From NCBI GenBank assembly GCA_963800705.1, contig CAWDBV010000005.1, positions 62,001 through 126,000 on the forward strand: a stretch of DNA of 64,000 bases. The letters are read 5' to 3'. This DNA comes from CAWDBV01 sp963800705 (GTDB lineage: Bacteria > Actinomycetota > Thermoleophilia > Solirubrobacterales > 70-9). The notes below the pieces were generated by a model. That model worked only from the letters and a program-made list of their open reading frames with translations. It was not told where the DNA came from and did no database searches. Numbering within the stretch: position 1 is the first letter of the stretch; each line of letters starts with the position of its first letter. This document shows, piece by piece, positions 48,392-58,881 of the stretch. The position numbers and the translations under genes are program-made.

Positions 48392-50194
48392 ATGGCCGAC
48401 CCGCCCGACGATCCGCTCCAGGGTCCGCCGCCGGAGCCGTTCACGACCTTCGACCCGGGCACCGGCGAGTTCAAGATCATCGATGACCCGTTCCCGGAGA
48501 CCGAGGAGCGCGAGGGCGAGTTCGAGCCGCTCGAGCAGGGCACCCCGGCCGAGCGGCTCTCCTTCGACACAGACACCTTCATGGCGATCCCCGGCCCGGG
48601 CGAGGTCGGCCCGTTCGAGCCGCCGGAGTGGGAGCGCCCGCAACGCGCCGGCCGCCTGTCGCGATCGACGGCCTTCTTCTCGCTCGCCACCAGCCTCTCG
48701 CGCGTCGCCGGCCTCGTCCGCGAGATCGTCGCGGCAAGCTACTTCGGGATCAGCGGCGCGATGTCGGCGTTCACGATCGCCTTCCAGGTCCCGAACCTCG
48801 TCCGCAGCCTGTTCGCCGACGCCGCGATCCAGGCTGCCTTCGTGCCGGTCTTCCTCGAGCAGCTCGAGAAGGGCAACAAGCGCGAGGCGTTCCGGCTCGC
48901 CTCGACGCTGATCCTGCTGGTGACGATGGTGCTCGGCGCGATCACGGCGCTCTTCGTTCTCCTCGCGCCCGTGCTGATGCCGATCTTTGCCCCGGGTTTC
49001 GAGGGCGAGGTGCTCGACCTCACGATCACGCTCTCGCAGCTCCTGTTCCCGATTCTGATCCTGCTCGGCGCGACCGGGATGGTGGTCGGGATCCTGAACA
49101 GCTACGACCGTTTCGCGGCGTTCGCGATCTCGCCCTTCTTCTGGAACGTCGCGATCATCGCCGTGCTGATCGCTCTGGTGCCGGTGTTCTCCGAGGAGGA
49201 CCAGATCTACGCCTACGCGATCGGCGTCCTGGTCGGCACCGCGGTCCAGCTCGCGATCCCGACCTGGGACCTGCGCAACACACCGTTCAAGTTCGAGCTC
49301 AACTTTAAGTGGAACCGCGACGTGCGCCGCGTGCTGCTGCTCATGCTCCCGGTGACGATCAGCCTCGGGCTGATCAACTTCAACCTGCTGATCAACAGCT
49401 TCTTCGGCACCCTGGTCTCCGACCAGGCTCCGGCGGCGATCGACAAGGCGTTCCGGATCTACATGCTTCCGCAGGGGATCTTCTCGGTCGCCGTCTCGAC
49501 CGTCGTCTTCCCGACCCTGGCGCGGTTCGCGGCCCGCGGCGAGTACGACAACCTGCGCTCGGTGATGGCGAACGGGATGCGCCAGATCATGCTGCTGCTC
49601 GTCCCGGCCGCCGCGGCGATCCTCGTCCTCTCCGAGCCGATGATCCGGCTCGTCTACGAGCGCGGCGAGTTCACCGCCGGGCAGACCGAGATCGTCGCCG
49701 AGGCGCTGTTCTGGTTCGCTTTCTCGCTCCCTTTCAACGGGCTCTTCCTGATCCTCACCCGGACCTTCTTCAGCCTCCAGCGGCCGTGGGTCCCCACGTG
49801 GATCGCCGGCGTCAACCTGCTGATCACCGCCGGCGCCTCGTGGGCGCTCTACGGGCCGTTCGGGGTCGGGGGGATCGTCGCCGCGACCGCGATCGCGACC
49901 CTGGCGAGCGTCGTCCTGCAGGCGGTGATACTCCGCGAGCAGCTCGGCGGGATCGAGATGACCCGCTTCCTGAGCAGCGTCGGGCGCGTCGTGATCGCCT
50001 CGGGGGTGCTCGCGGCGGTGAGCTACTTCACCTGGGACGCGCTCGATGCCGAACTCGGGCGCGCGATCGGCGCCCAGATCATCTCGATGGGCGTTGCGCT
50101 GAGTGCCGGGGCGATCGTCTACTTCGCGGTCGCGAAGCTGCTCCGCATCCCCGAGCTCGATCAGCTCATGCGGCTGATCCCGATGCGCCGCTAG
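48392..50194 (+). CDS. murJ: Lipid II flippase MurJ (MviN)
   Basis: MOP-superfamily transporter that flips lipid II for peptidoglycan synthesis. The core has 14 hydrophobic helices with LATSLSRVAGLVREIVAASY, ADAAIQAAFVPVFLEQL and PQGIFSVAVSTVVFPTLARF. An unusual 85-residue acidic, Pro-rich cytoplasmic N-terminal extension (PEPFTTFDPGTGEFKIIDDP and so on) precedes helix 1, which might recruit a regulator. Total length 600. Its stop shares CTAG with the convergent lipoprotein gene. Confidence 0.94.
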   Translation: MADPPDDPLQGPPPEPFTTFDPGTGEFKIIDDPFPETEEREGEFEPLEQGTPAERLSFDTDTFMAIPGPGEVGPFEPPEWERPQRAGRLSRSTAFFSLATSLSRVAGLVREIVAASYFGISGAMSAFTIAFQVPNLVRSLFADAAIQAAFVPVFLEQLEKGNKREAFRLASTLILLVTMVLGAITALFVLLAPVLMPIFAPGFEGEVLDLTITLSQLLFPILILLGATGMVVGILNSYDRFAAFAISPFFWNVAIIAVLIALVPVFSEEDQIYAYAIGVLVGTAVQLAIPTWDLRNTPFKFELNFKWNRDVRRVLLLMLPVTISLGLINFNLLINSFFGTLVSDQAPAAIDKAFRIYMLPQGIFSVAVSTVVFPTLARFAARGEYDNLRSVMANGMRQIMLLLVPAAAAILVLSEPMIRLVYERGEFTAGQTEIVAEALFWFAFSLPFNGLFLILTRTFFSLQRPWVPTWIAGVNLLITAGASWALYGPFGVGGIVAATAIATLASVVLQAVILREQLGGIEMTRFLSSVGRVVIASGVLAAVSYFTWDALDAELGRAIGAQIISMGVALSAGAIVYFAVAKLLRIPELDQLMRLIPMRR

Positions 50195-50637
50195 AGGCTG
50201 AGCCCGTCGATCAGCCACTGCCCGTTCTCGTGGACGAGCTCGATCGTCGCGCCTTCCAGCGGCAGGTTCGGGAACGCCGAGGGCGGCTCGCCGCCATAGG
50301 TGGCGGTGGCGCTGTCGCCGTCGACCTCGACCCGCTCAGGCGCGAAGCTGCGCAGCTCCTCGAGCTGGGCCTCGGATAGCACGTCGAGCTGCCCGCTCAG
50401 CTCATCGACCGCGTCGGGGCAGTCGCGGGCCTGGAGTGGAACCGAGTCGACGAGCAGCGAGGCGGCGTTCTCGGTCATGTGGGCACAGGCCGCCTCACCA
50501 TCGCCGTTGATCAAGTCCGCTGTTACGGCCTCGATCGCCGCCTCGGCCTCCTCCGGGCTGCCGCCGGGCTCCTCACCGCCGCCGCAGCCGGCGGCCGCGA
50601 GCGAGCCCGCGAGCAGGATCGTTGCGATCGTGCGCAC
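50191..50637 (-). CDS. Putative lipoprotein
   Basis: GTG 50637 opens MRTIATILLAGSLAAAGCGG, a short lipoprotein signal with the Cys near residue 18 (LAAAGC is a relaxed lipobox). The mature part (about 130 residues) has a helical first half with EAAIEAVTADLINGDGEAAC and ends in a beta-hairpin WLIDGLSL typical of NTF2/SnoaL-like secreted domains (ATIELVHENGQWLIDGL). Function unknown. A longer frame from 50679 would bury the signal peptide and is rejected. Confidence 0.75.
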   Translation of the reverse strand: MRTIATILLAGSLAAAGCGGGEEPGGSPEEAEAAIEAVTADLINGDGEAACAHMTENAASLLVDSVPLQARDCPDAVDELSGQLDVLSEAQLEELRSFAPERVEVDGDSATATYGGEPPSAFPNLPLEGATIELVHENGQWLIDGLSL

Positions 50638-50672
50638 CCGGGCAGTCTCCCAGCCATACTCATCGCTCGCCA

Positions 50673-52481
<1,809 letters not shown>

Positions 52482-52489
<8 letters not shown>

Positions 52490-52928
52490 ACCCACCGAGA
52501 GACAGCTAGAGAACCTCGCCTTGGCGCGGCTCGCCTACGAGCTCTACAACGCCGACGACCTCAAGCGGCAGATCGAGCTCAGCGCCGAGGAGATCGAAGT
52601 CCACATCCCGGAGGACGGGGGCCCGACCGCGGGAACCTACCGGGGCCGCGAGGGCTATCGGCAGTGGTATCGCGACTGGAAGGACAGCTTCGACGAGTAC
52701 CACGCCGAGCCGCTGCGGATGGAGCCGGTCGGCGATCGTCACGTGGTGGCCCTGGCACGCCAGACCGCGAAGGGCAAGGGAAGCGGCGTGCCGGTGGAGA
52801 TGGATTCCGGCAACCTGTTCGAGTTCCGCGACGGGAAGATGCTCGCCCTGCACCTCTATGGGTCATGGGAAGAGGCGATGAAGGCGGCAGAGGGGCGCGA
52901 GTCCGCGCGGGCCAAGACCAGTGGTTGA
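52482..52928 (+). CDS. SnoaL-like (NTF2-fold) protein, first of three tandem copies
   Basis: The 148 residues have the NTF2-fold layout: helix NLALARLAYELYNADDLKRQ, strand EEIEVHIPEDGGPTAGTYRG, REGYRQWYRDWKDSFDEYH, then VGDRHVVALARQTAKGKGSG and FRDGKMLALHLYGSWEEAMK. Such domains act as small enzymes or ligand binders; the ligand is unknown. Its ATG overlaps the lepA stop by exactly 8 nt, as do the following junctions. Confidence 0.85.
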
Positions 52929-53307
52929 CCGCAGAGAACAGCAGCAGCATTACCTGAAGGTCGCCGAGCTCGGCTACACGGCCTTTAACGCCGGCAAGAT
53001 CGAGCCGGTGCTGAAGCTCTGCGACGACGAGGTCGAGCTCGTGATCGCCGAGGGAGTCGATCTCGATACGGGGACCTGGAAAGGGCACGACGGGATCCGC
53101 GAGTGGTACTCGGGTGCCGGGGAACTGAGGGCCGCGGTGAGCGAGGTGTTGCCGGTCGGCGTCGCCCACATGGTCGTGCTCACCGACAAGTGCGCCAACT
53201 TGATCGACTTCGGCCCCGGCAAGATCGGTGCCATCCACGTCCTCCCGGGGCGCGACGAGGCGGTCGCCGAGGCCAAGAAGCGCGAGGCCGATCGCGGGGA
53301 TGACTGA
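52921..53307 (+). CDS. SnoaL-like (NTF2-fold) protein, second tandem copy
   Basis: The 128-residue paralogue begins with GTG 52921. Shared features are YLKVAELGYTAFNAGKIEPV, VELVIAEGVDLDTGTWKGHD, GIREWYSGAGELRAAV and FGPGKIGAIHVLPGRDEAVA. It lacks the GKGSGVPV loop found in copies 1 and 3 and is the most diverged. It overlaps both neighbours by 8 nt, so expression of the trio is tightly coupled. Confidence 0.8.
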   Translation: MVDRREQQQHYLKVAELGYTAFNAGKIEPVLKLCDDEVELVIAEGVDLDTGTWKGHDGIREWYSGAGELRAAVSEVLPVGVAHMVVLTDKCANLIDFGPGKIGAIHVLPGRDEAVAEAKKREADRGDD

Positions 53308-53728
53308 GCCGACCGACGAGCAGCGCAAGAACCTGCATCTCACCGGGATGGCGTTCGCATCCTTCCGGCCTGAAGCGGCCGAAGAGATGCTGGCGCTCGC
53401 CGACCCCGAGGTCGAGGTCTTCGCCTCCGACGAGCTCGCCAACCCGGGCAGCTTCCACGGCCACGACGGGCTCATGCAGTGGGTCGGCCAGTGGCTGGAT
53501 GCGTGGGAGAACTACAAGGTCGAGGTCCGCGAGATCGAGCCAGTCGGCGACCGGCATGTGATCGCGAGGATCGACCAGTCGGCGACCGGGAAGGGGAGCG
53601 GTGTGCCGGTGAAGATGGAGGTCACGTTCATGACCGAGATCCGCGACGGCAAGTACGTCGCGCTCCACCTCTATCCGACCAAGGAGGAGGCGAAGCGGAT
53701 CGCGGAGGAGCGCGAAGCGGCCGGCTAG
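53300..53728 (+). CDS. SnoaL-like (NTF2-fold) protein, third tandem copy
   Basis: The 142 residues start at ATG 53300 (MTEPTDEQRKNLHLTGMAFA). EVFASDELANPGSFHGHDGL, MQWVGQWLDAWENYKVEVRE, VGDRHVIARIDQSATGKGSG and IRDGKYVALHLYPTKEEAKR align with copy 1, including the VGDRHV and GKGSGVPV blocks, so copies 1 and 3 are closest. Its stop shares CTAG with the convergent Usp-like gene. Confidence 0.85.
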   Translation: MTEPTDEQRKNLHLTGMAFASFRPEAAEEMLALADPEVEVFASDELANPGSFHGHDGLMQWVGQWLDAWENYKVEVREIEPVGDRHVIARIDQSATGKGSGVPVKMEVTFMTEIRDGKYVALHLYPTKEEAKRIAEEREAAG

Positions 53729-54348
53729 CCGCTCGGCACCCGGGTCAGCGGCAGGGCGAGCTCGTCGCGGAGCGCCTTGACCCGCTGCTCTTCGCCATCC
53801 TCGTCGCCCGAGACGACCAGCACCTCGTCGGCCGCGAACGAGCGCAGCTCGTCCTCGACCGCCTGGCGCAGGTCGTGGTCGCCGACCGAGCCGCTCACCC
53901 GCAGACCCTGCGCGGTAAGCGCGCCGGCCGAGCGCGCCAGCGAGTCCTGGGCGGCCTCGCGGCCCTTGTCGGTGGCGGAGGTCCAGCGGTCGAGGCGCTG
54001 GCTCGCCTCGGGAACAAGAATCCGGACGTCGTCGGCGCCGGCCGCGAGGTCGTGGACCCGCTGCGCGACCGGCCCCGAGATCTCCGCCGGCGCGATCACG
54101 AGCACCCGCCGCACCTCGTCGCTCGAGGCGGCGGCCTCGATCTTCGCGAACGGGCGGCTGCGCACCGCCCAGACCACGACCACAAGCGCGATCGCAGCGC
54201 CGACAGCGAGCCCGGCCGCGGCCCCGTTGCTCGAGCTCAGAAAGGCGGCAGCGATCGGGACGCAGATCGCGGCGACGATCAGCGGCAGCGCCCAGGGTTT
54301 GAGCTGGGTATCCCCGCGCGAGTCCTCGTAGGTCAGCCGAGGAGCCAT
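53725..54348 (-). CDS. Membrane protein with universal-stress-protein-like C-terminal domain
   Basis: The 207 residues from ATG 54348 (MAPRLTYEDSRGDTQLKPWA) include two short helices (about 20-36 and 42-58) and then a soluble domain about 75-205 with Usp/Rossmann-like alternation: VRRVLVIAPAEISGPVAQRV, VRILVPEASQRLDRW, LRQAVEDELRSFAADEVLVV and SGDEDGEEQRVKALRDELAL. Ligand and role are unknown. Upstream in-frame extension encodes only Arg-rich low-complexity sequence and is rejected. Confidence 0.75.
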   Translation of the reverse strand: MAPRLTYEDSRGDTQLKPWALPLIVAAICVPIAAAFLSSSNGAAAGLAVGAAIALVVVVWAVRSRPFAKIEAAASSDEVRRVLVIAPAEISGPVAQRVHDLAAGADDVRILVPEASQRLDRWTSATDKGREAAQDSLARSAGALTAQGLRVSGSVGDHDLRQAVEDELRSFAADEVLVVSGDEDGEEQRVKALRDELALPLTRVPSG

Positions 54349-54368
54349 GCGCTTAGTATTCCGCGCCG

Positions 54369-54809
54369 ATGCCGGTCGAAACCAAAGCCGTGGGCAAGGA
54401 GTGGGACGCCGCGACCTTCGACGTCGAGGGCGAGCGCGTGGCCCAGTACGCCGACGCCGTCGGCGAGGAGAACGAGGTCTACCGCGACGCCGAGGCCGCA
54501 AAGGCGGCGGGCTTCCGCGACCAGGTAGCGCCGCCGATGTTCGCTGTCGTCTACAGCGCCCCGGCGATGGGCCCGGCGATCCTCGACCCCGAGGTTGCGA
54601 TCAACTTCCCGGCGATGCTTCACGGCGGCCAGGAGTTCGTCTGGGGCGAGCCCGTCTGCGCCGGCGACACGATCACAACCACCGCCAAGTGCGCCGAGAT
54701 CTACGAGAAAGACGGCAAGGGCTTCTACGTCTTCGAGACCGTTTCCACGAACCAGGACGGCGCCGAAGTCGTGCGCGCCAAGTGGACCAACATCGTCACA
54801 GGAGTGTGA
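54369..54809 (+). CDS. MaoC-like dehydratase subunit (HadA/FAS1-like hot-dog domain)
   Basis: The 146-residue hot-dog domain of the MaoC N-terminal type has ERVAQYADAVGEENEVYRDA, APPMFAVVYSAPAMGPAIL, MLHGGQEFVWGEPVCAGDTI and a final VVRAKWTNIV strand. It lacks the catalytic Asp/His pair and so probably acts as the substrate-binding subunit for the next gene's product, as in HadAB-type (3R)-hydroxyacyl-ACP dehydratases. TAGTAT ends 9 nt before the ATG. Confidence 0.85.
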   Translation: MPVETKAVGKEWDAATFDVEGERVAQYADAVGEENEVYRDAEAAKAAGFRDQVAPPMFAVVYSAPAMGPAILDPEVAINFPAMLHGGQEFVWGEPVCAGDTITTTAKCAEIYEKDGKGFYVFETVSTNQDGAEVVRAKWTNIVTGV

Positions 54810-54816
54810 GAGAGGC

Positions 54817-55209
54817 ATGGCCGACCTGAACCAAGGAGACGCGATCCCCGAGCTCAAGGTGACTCCCGATGCCGGACTGACCAAGCGCTACGCGGAGGCC
54901 TCCGGCGACCCGAACCCGATTCACGTCGACGAGGACTTCGCCAAGAACGCCGGGCTCCCCGGCTGCATCCTGCACGGCCTCTGGATGATGGCCCAGGTCG
55001 CGCGCGCCAACAGCGCCGCGGTCGGCGGCGACCCGCGATCGCTAAAGCGGATGGAGGTCCAGTTCCGCGGCATGGGCTTCCCCGAGCAGGAGTTGACCGT
55101 CACCGGGACCGTCAAAGAGGCGAACGGCAAGATCGTCGTCGACACGGTCGCCGAGCAGAACGGCAACCAGATCATCCGCAACGCCGAGGCCGAGCTAGAG
55201 CCTCAGTAA
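54817..55209 (+). CDS. MaoC-like dehydratase subunit (HadB type, catalytic)
   Basis: The 130 residues contain the hydratase motif YAEASGDPNPIHVDEDFAKN with catalytic Asp and His, and LPGCILHGLWMMAQVARA. They probably pair with the upstream subunit to dehydrate 3-hydroxyacyl thioesters. GAGAGAGG lies just before ATG 54817, 7 nt after the first subunit's stop, consistent with a two-gene operon. Confidence 0.88.
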   Translation: MADLNQGDAIPELKVTPDAGLTKRYAEASGDPNPIHVDEDFAKNAGLPGCILHGLWMMAQVARANSAAVGGDPRSLKRMEVQFRGMGFPEQELTVTGTVKEANGKIVVDTVAEQNGNQIIRNAEAELEPQ

Positions 55210-55218
55210 GGGAGCGGG

Positions 55219-55872
55219 CTAGACGCCGTCGCAGGGATTGGTGGGCGTGTAGCCCCCGAAGTCGTACACCTGCACGTCGCCCTGCGCCGTGAACTCATTG
55301 CCCGGGTTGGGCCCATACGTCTCGGTGAAGCCGTTCACCCCTGTGAAGGTGAGATCCCAGTCGACCGCAGCGGGAGCGGCGGGAACAGCGAATCCGTAGC
55401 AAACCGCCACGGTGACGAAGCGGTTCGAGGCATCGTCGTCCTCAAAGTACTCCTGCTTAGTGGCGCCGATGTCGTCGCCGGAATGCGTCGAAAGGAAGAG
55501 CTCGTTCTCGACGGTGCCGGGGAGCGAGGTTGGCGTCACCCCGGCGTGGTTGCCGTCTGAGTCCCAGACGTGCAGGTCGAGGTCGACCGCATCGACCCAG
55601 TCCAGGGTCAGCTTCGCGAAATTGGTCGAGGGCGGGCCCGGGTCCACTACCGGCGGTGTCGGCGGCCTGACGACCGGGACCGGCGGAATCGCGATGACCG
55701 GCAGCGCGCCGCCGCCCGCCTTCTTGCACTTCTTCTTGTTCTTCTTCTTGCACTTCTTCTTCGCGGCGCTGGCGCCGCCCGGGCCTGCAGCGACGGCGGC
55801 CGTCACCGTCGAAGCGGCGAGCATGAGCGCCAACGCGCTTGCAACCACCGCCAGAAGTCTCCGTCCCTGCAT
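55219..55872 (-). CDS. Exported protein with N-terminal Cys/Lys block and DUF2135-like domain
   Basis: The signal peptide MQGRRLLAVVASALALMLAA is followed at about 37-51 by KKKCKKKNKKKCKK, the same Cys-basic-Cys arrangement seen at the ends of other exported proteins here but placed N-terminally. A Pro-rich linker leads to a beta-sandwich about 85-217 with LTLDWVDAVDLDLHVWDSDG, resembling DUF2135-like domains (LxWxxxADLDLHVxDPxG). TACTCT ends 7 nt before the ATG on the minus strand. It is convergent with the dehydratase pair. Confidence 0.75.
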   Translation of the reverse strand: MQGRRLLAVVASALALMLAASTVTAAVAAGPGGASAAKKKCKKKNKKKCKKAGGGALPVIAIPPVPVVRPPTPPVVDPGPPSTNFAKLTLDWVDAVDLDLHVWDSDGNHAGVTPTSLPGTVENELFLSTHSGDDIGATKQEYFEDDDASNRFVTVAVCYGFAVPAAPAAVDWDLTFTGVNGFTETYGPNPGNEFTAQGDVQVYDFGGYTPTNPCDGV

Positions 55873-55891
55873 ACCCAGAAGAGTAGCGGCC

Positions 55892-55897
55892 TAGAAT
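55892..55897 (+). promoter_or_regulatory. Candidate -10 box (TAGAAT) of leaderless hrcA
   Basis: TAGAAT ends 6 nt before GTG 55904. No CIRCE inverted repeat (TTAGCACTC-N9-GAGTGCTAA) is present between 55873 and 55903, so HrcA does not appear to control its own promoter here. Confidence 0.45.
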
Positions 55898-55903
55898 CAA
55901 GCT

Positions 55904-56929
55904 GTGTTGAGCGAACGCCAGCGGCGCGTGTTGGGCATCGTCATCGATGCCCACCTCGAGACCGGGAGACCGGTCGGCTCGCGCGCGGTCGCGTCGCGAC
56001 AGGACGTCGAGTGGAGCGCTTCGACGGTGCGCGCCGAGCTCGCCGCGCTCGAAGAGGCGGGGCTGCTCACCCATCCGCACACCTCGGCGGGCCGCGTCCC
56101 GACCGACTCCGGCTACCGCCTCTACGTCGACGCGCTGGTCAGCTCTGAGCGCCCGGCGCCGAGTACGAGCGCCACCGGGGAGCTGTCGCGAATGCGGAGC
56201 GAGGTCGAGGACGCGATCCGCGACACCACCACCGAGCTGTCGCGAATCAACGACCTGCTCGCGGTCGTCACCGCACCGCCGCTCGAGTCGGCCCGCATAC
56301 ACCGGGTCGAGGTCCTGCTGCCCCAGCCGCGGGTGATCACGGTCGTCGTCATCGCCTCCAACGGCGAGGTCTCGAAGCGGACCCTGACCTTCGCCAAGCC
56401 GGTCGACTCCGGCCTCGCCGAATGGGCCTCGAGCTATCTCAGCGAACGCCTCTCCGGGCTCGCGATCGGGGCGCGGATGGTCGCGCAGCGGCTCGCCGAC
56501 CCGGCCCTCGGCGCGAAGGAGAAGGCCTTTCTCGACGAGCTCACGCCGGGGCTCCTCGACCCCGACGAGTCGGTTGACCACGTTCTCTATCTGGACGGGG
56601 CGGCGCGGCTGCTGAGCGAGGACCACGCTTCGGAGATTCCGCGCGCCGAGCAGCTGCTCGAGGCGCTCGAGCGGCGCGTCAATCTGCTCGAGGTGATGCG
56701 CTCGGCGCTCGACGAGCACTCGGTGTTCAGCTGGATCGGGACCGAGAACCCGCGCCCCGAGATGCACAGCGTCAGCGTCGTCGGCGCCAACTACGGGCTC
56801 GCGCACCGCAACCTCGGTTCGGTCGGGGTGGTCGGCCCGCTGCGGATGGACTACGCGACCGCGATCTCCTCGGTGCGGGAGGCAGCGGGCGAGCTGTCGC
56901 GCTTCTTCGAGACGGTTTACGAGGAGTAG
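55904..56929 (+). CDS. hrcA: Heat-shock repressor HrcA
   Basis: Represses groE/dnaK-type operons by binding CIRCE. It has 341 residues with an N-terminal winged helix (LSERQRRVLGIVIDAHLETG, RPVGSRAVASRQDVEWSAST, LLTHPHTSAGRVPTDSGYRL) and a GAF-like C-terminal domain (VGANYGLAHRNLGSVGVVGP, MDYATAISSV). It is followed by dnaJ after 9 nt, the usual actinobacterial pairing; dnaK and grpE are not in the window. Confidence 0.95.
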   Translation: MLSERQRRVLGIVIDAHLETGRPVGSRAVASRQDVEWSASTVRAELAALEEAGLLTHPHTSAGRVPTDSGYRLYVDALVSSERPAPSTSATGELSRMRSEVEDAIRDTTTELSRINDLLAVVTAPPLESARIHRVEVLLPQPRVITVVVIASNGEVSKRTLTFAKPVDSGLAEWASSYLSERLSGLAIGARMVAQRLADPALGAKEKAFLDELTPGLLDPDESVDHVLYLDGAARLLSEDHASEIPRAEQLLEALERRVNLLEVMRSALDEHSVFSWIGTENPRPEMHSVSVVGANYGLAHRNLGSVGVVGPLRMDYATAISSVREAAGELSRFFETVYEE

Positions 56930-56938
56930 GGAACAAGC

Positions 56939-58012
56939 GTGCCGAGGGCGGTCCCCCGTGACTACTACGAGGTGCTCGGCGTCGAGCGCGGCGCCAGCGA
57001 GGTCGAGATCAAGAAGGCGTTCCGCGTCCTCGCGCGCGAGCTCCATCCCGACGTCAACGACCACGACCCCGACGCCGAGGAGCGCTTCAAGGAGGCCGCC
57101 GAGGCATACGAGGTGCTCTCCGACGCCGAGCGCCGCCAGACCTACGACCGCTTCGGCCACGAAGGGCTGCGCTCCGGCGGCTGGTCGCCGCACGCGGCCG
57201 GCTCGATCCAGGACATCTTCGAGGCCTTCTTCGGACGCGGCAGCTCGTTCGGCGAGGACCTGTTCGGCTTCGGAACCCGTGGCCCGGCGAGCGGCGGCGA
57301 TGTCGGGGCGTCGATCGAAATCGGGCTCGCCGATGTTCTGAGCGGCGGGGAGCACGAGGTCAGCTTCGAGGCCACCCGTCGCTGCGAGCACTGCTCGGGC
57401 AACGGCGCCGAGCCCGGCACGCCGATCAACACCTGCGAGCGCTGCGGCGGCAGCGGGCAGCTGCGCCAGGTCAGCCGCAGCATCCTCGGCCAGGTCGTGC
57501 ACGCGGCGCCGTGCGACGTCTGCCACGGAGAAGGCAAGGTTCCCGAGACCCCGTGCGATGTCTGCGACGGCCGCGGGGCGGTGAACGCCGGGCGCACCTG
57601 GGAGGTCGAGATCCCGGCCGGGATCGAGGACGGCCAGCGGATCCGGATCTCCGGAGCCGGCCACGCCGGTGACGCGGGTGCCGCATCCGGCGACCTCTAC
57701 GTAGAGGTGCGGATCGCCCCCGACGAGCGCTTCGAGCGCCAGGGGACCCACCTGATCAGCCCGCTCGAGGTGCCGGCCACCTCGGCGATGCTCGGCGCCG
57801 AGCTCGAGGTCGAAACGCTCGAGGGCCGGACGAAGGTCAAGGTCCCGGCGGGGACGCAGCCCGGCGACACGGTGAGGCTGCGCGGGGAGGGGCTGCCGCA
57901 GCTCGGCGGCGGGCGCCGCGGCGACCAGCACGTCGTTTTTCAGGTCGTGGTGCCGAGAAAACTGAGCCGAAAGCAGCGCGACGCAGCCCAGCAGCTCGAC
58001 GAGCTGCTCTGA
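56939..58012 (+). CDS. dnaJ: Chaperone DnaJ
   Basis: Hsp40 co-chaperone stimulating DnaK. J domain about 1-70 with ARELHPDVND (HPD near 36), a Gly/Phe-rich linker, four CxxCxGxG zinc knuckles (CEHCSGNG, CERCGGSG, CDVCHGEG, CDVCDGRG), and the C-terminal substrate domain with VKVPAGTQPGDTVRLRGEGL. It has 357 residues from GTG. prmA follows after 10 nt. Confidence 0.96.
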   Translation: MPRAVPRDYYEVLGVERGASEVEIKKAFRVLARELHPDVNDHDPDAEERFKEAAEAYEVLSDAERRQTYDRFGHEGLRSGGWSPHAAGSIQDIFEAFFGRGSSFGEDLFGFGTRGPASGGDVGASIEIGLADVLSGGEHEVSFEATRRCEHCSGNGAEPGTPINTCERCGGSGQLRQVSRSILGQVVHAAPCDVCHGEGKVPETPCDVCDGRGAVNAGRTWEVEIPAGIEDGQRIRISGAGHAGDAGAASGDLYVEVRIAPDERFERQGTHLISPLEVPATSAMLGAELEVETLEGRTKVKVPAGTQPGDTVRLRGEGLPQLGGGRRGDQHVVFQVVVPRKLSRKQRDAAQQLDELL

Positions 58013-58022
58013 GGGGCCGGCC

Positions 58023-58850
58023 TTGATCCGGCTCGCGGTCCGCTGCCAACCCGAGCAGGCCGAGGCCGTGCTCGCCGACCTTCTCGTACTCGCTCCCGGC
58101 GGGGTCGAGGAGGAGGAGGGCGACGGCTACATCGAGTACGCGATCTACGGGGCCCCGGGCGAGATACCCGATCTGGGCCCGCTCGCGGCGACCAGCGGCG
58201 AGGGCCTGATCGAGGTCACCAGCACCAAGATCCCCGACGACTGGGCCGAGCGCTGGGCCGACTTTCACAAGCCGCTGCTGGTCGCCGACCGGGTCTGGGT
58301 GCGGCCGTCATGGCATTCCCCGGGTGCGGACGGCCTGATCGACGTCGTCGTCGATCCGGGCCAGGCGTTCGGGACCGGCGCGCATTCGACAACGCGGCTC
58401 TGCCTCGAGCTGCTCGTCGAGCTCGCCGAGGCGGGAAAGGCCGAGGGGCCGCTCGCCGACTGGGGGACCGGCTCGGGGGTGCTTGCGATTTCGGCCGCGA
58501 AGCTCGGATGGGACCCGGTCCGCGGCTGTGATCACGAGCTCGCCGCGCTCGAGGCGGCGGAGGCGAACGCGGAGGCGAACGGCGTCGCGCTCGAGCTGAT
58601 GAGGATCAACCTGCGAAAGGAATCGCCGCCGCGCGCGCCGACGGTGGTCGCCAACCTGACCTCCCCGGTGCTGGTCGAGATCGGCGACCGGCTTGCCGCC
58701 GACCGCGAGGGCCTCCCGAAGCGGTTGGTCTGCTCGGGGATGCTCGCGGTCGAGGTCGACACGATCGCAATGTCGCTCGGCCAGTGCGGGTTCGTGGAGA
58801 AGAAGCGCAGCAGCCACGGCGAGTGGGGTGCGTTGCTTCTCGAGAGTTGA
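58023..58850 (+). CDS. prmA: Ribosomal protein L11 methyltransferase-like enzyme
   Basis: SAM-dependent N-methyltransferase of L11. It has VDPGQAFGTGAHSTTRLCLE (PrmA signature), the SAM loop LADWGTGSGVLAISAAKLGW, and VVANLTSPVLVEIGDRL (compare NILAxPL). It has 275 residues and starts at TTG. The final motif is less canonical than in enterobacterial PrmA, so target specificity is inferred. Position after dnaJ is conserved in Gram-positives. Confidence 0.88.
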   Translation: MIRLAVRCQPEQAEAVLADLLVLAPGGVEEEEGDGYIEYAIYGAPGEIPDLGPLAATSGEGLIEVTSTKIPDDWAERWADFHKPLLVADRVWVRPSWHSPGADGLIDVVVDPGQAFGTGAHSTTRLCLELLVELAEAGKAEGPLADWGTGSGVLAISAAKLGWDPVRGCDHELAALEAAEANAEANGVALELMRINLRKESPPRAPTVVANLTSPVLVEIGDRLAADREGLPKRLVCSGMLAVEVDTIAMSLGQCGFVEKKRSSHGEWGALLLES

Positions 58851-58881
58851 AGAATCCGCCGGCTTGGATATGTTGCCGCCG

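Noticed and set aside
48281..50218. Minus-strand frame of about 645 codons over murJ
   Set aside because: Highly charged repeat-like mirror of murJ; true MurJ motifs are on the plus strand.
55873..55903. Search for a CIRCE element before hrcA
   Set aside because: No TTAGCACTC / GAGTGCTAA inverted repeat is present in the short intergenic gap.
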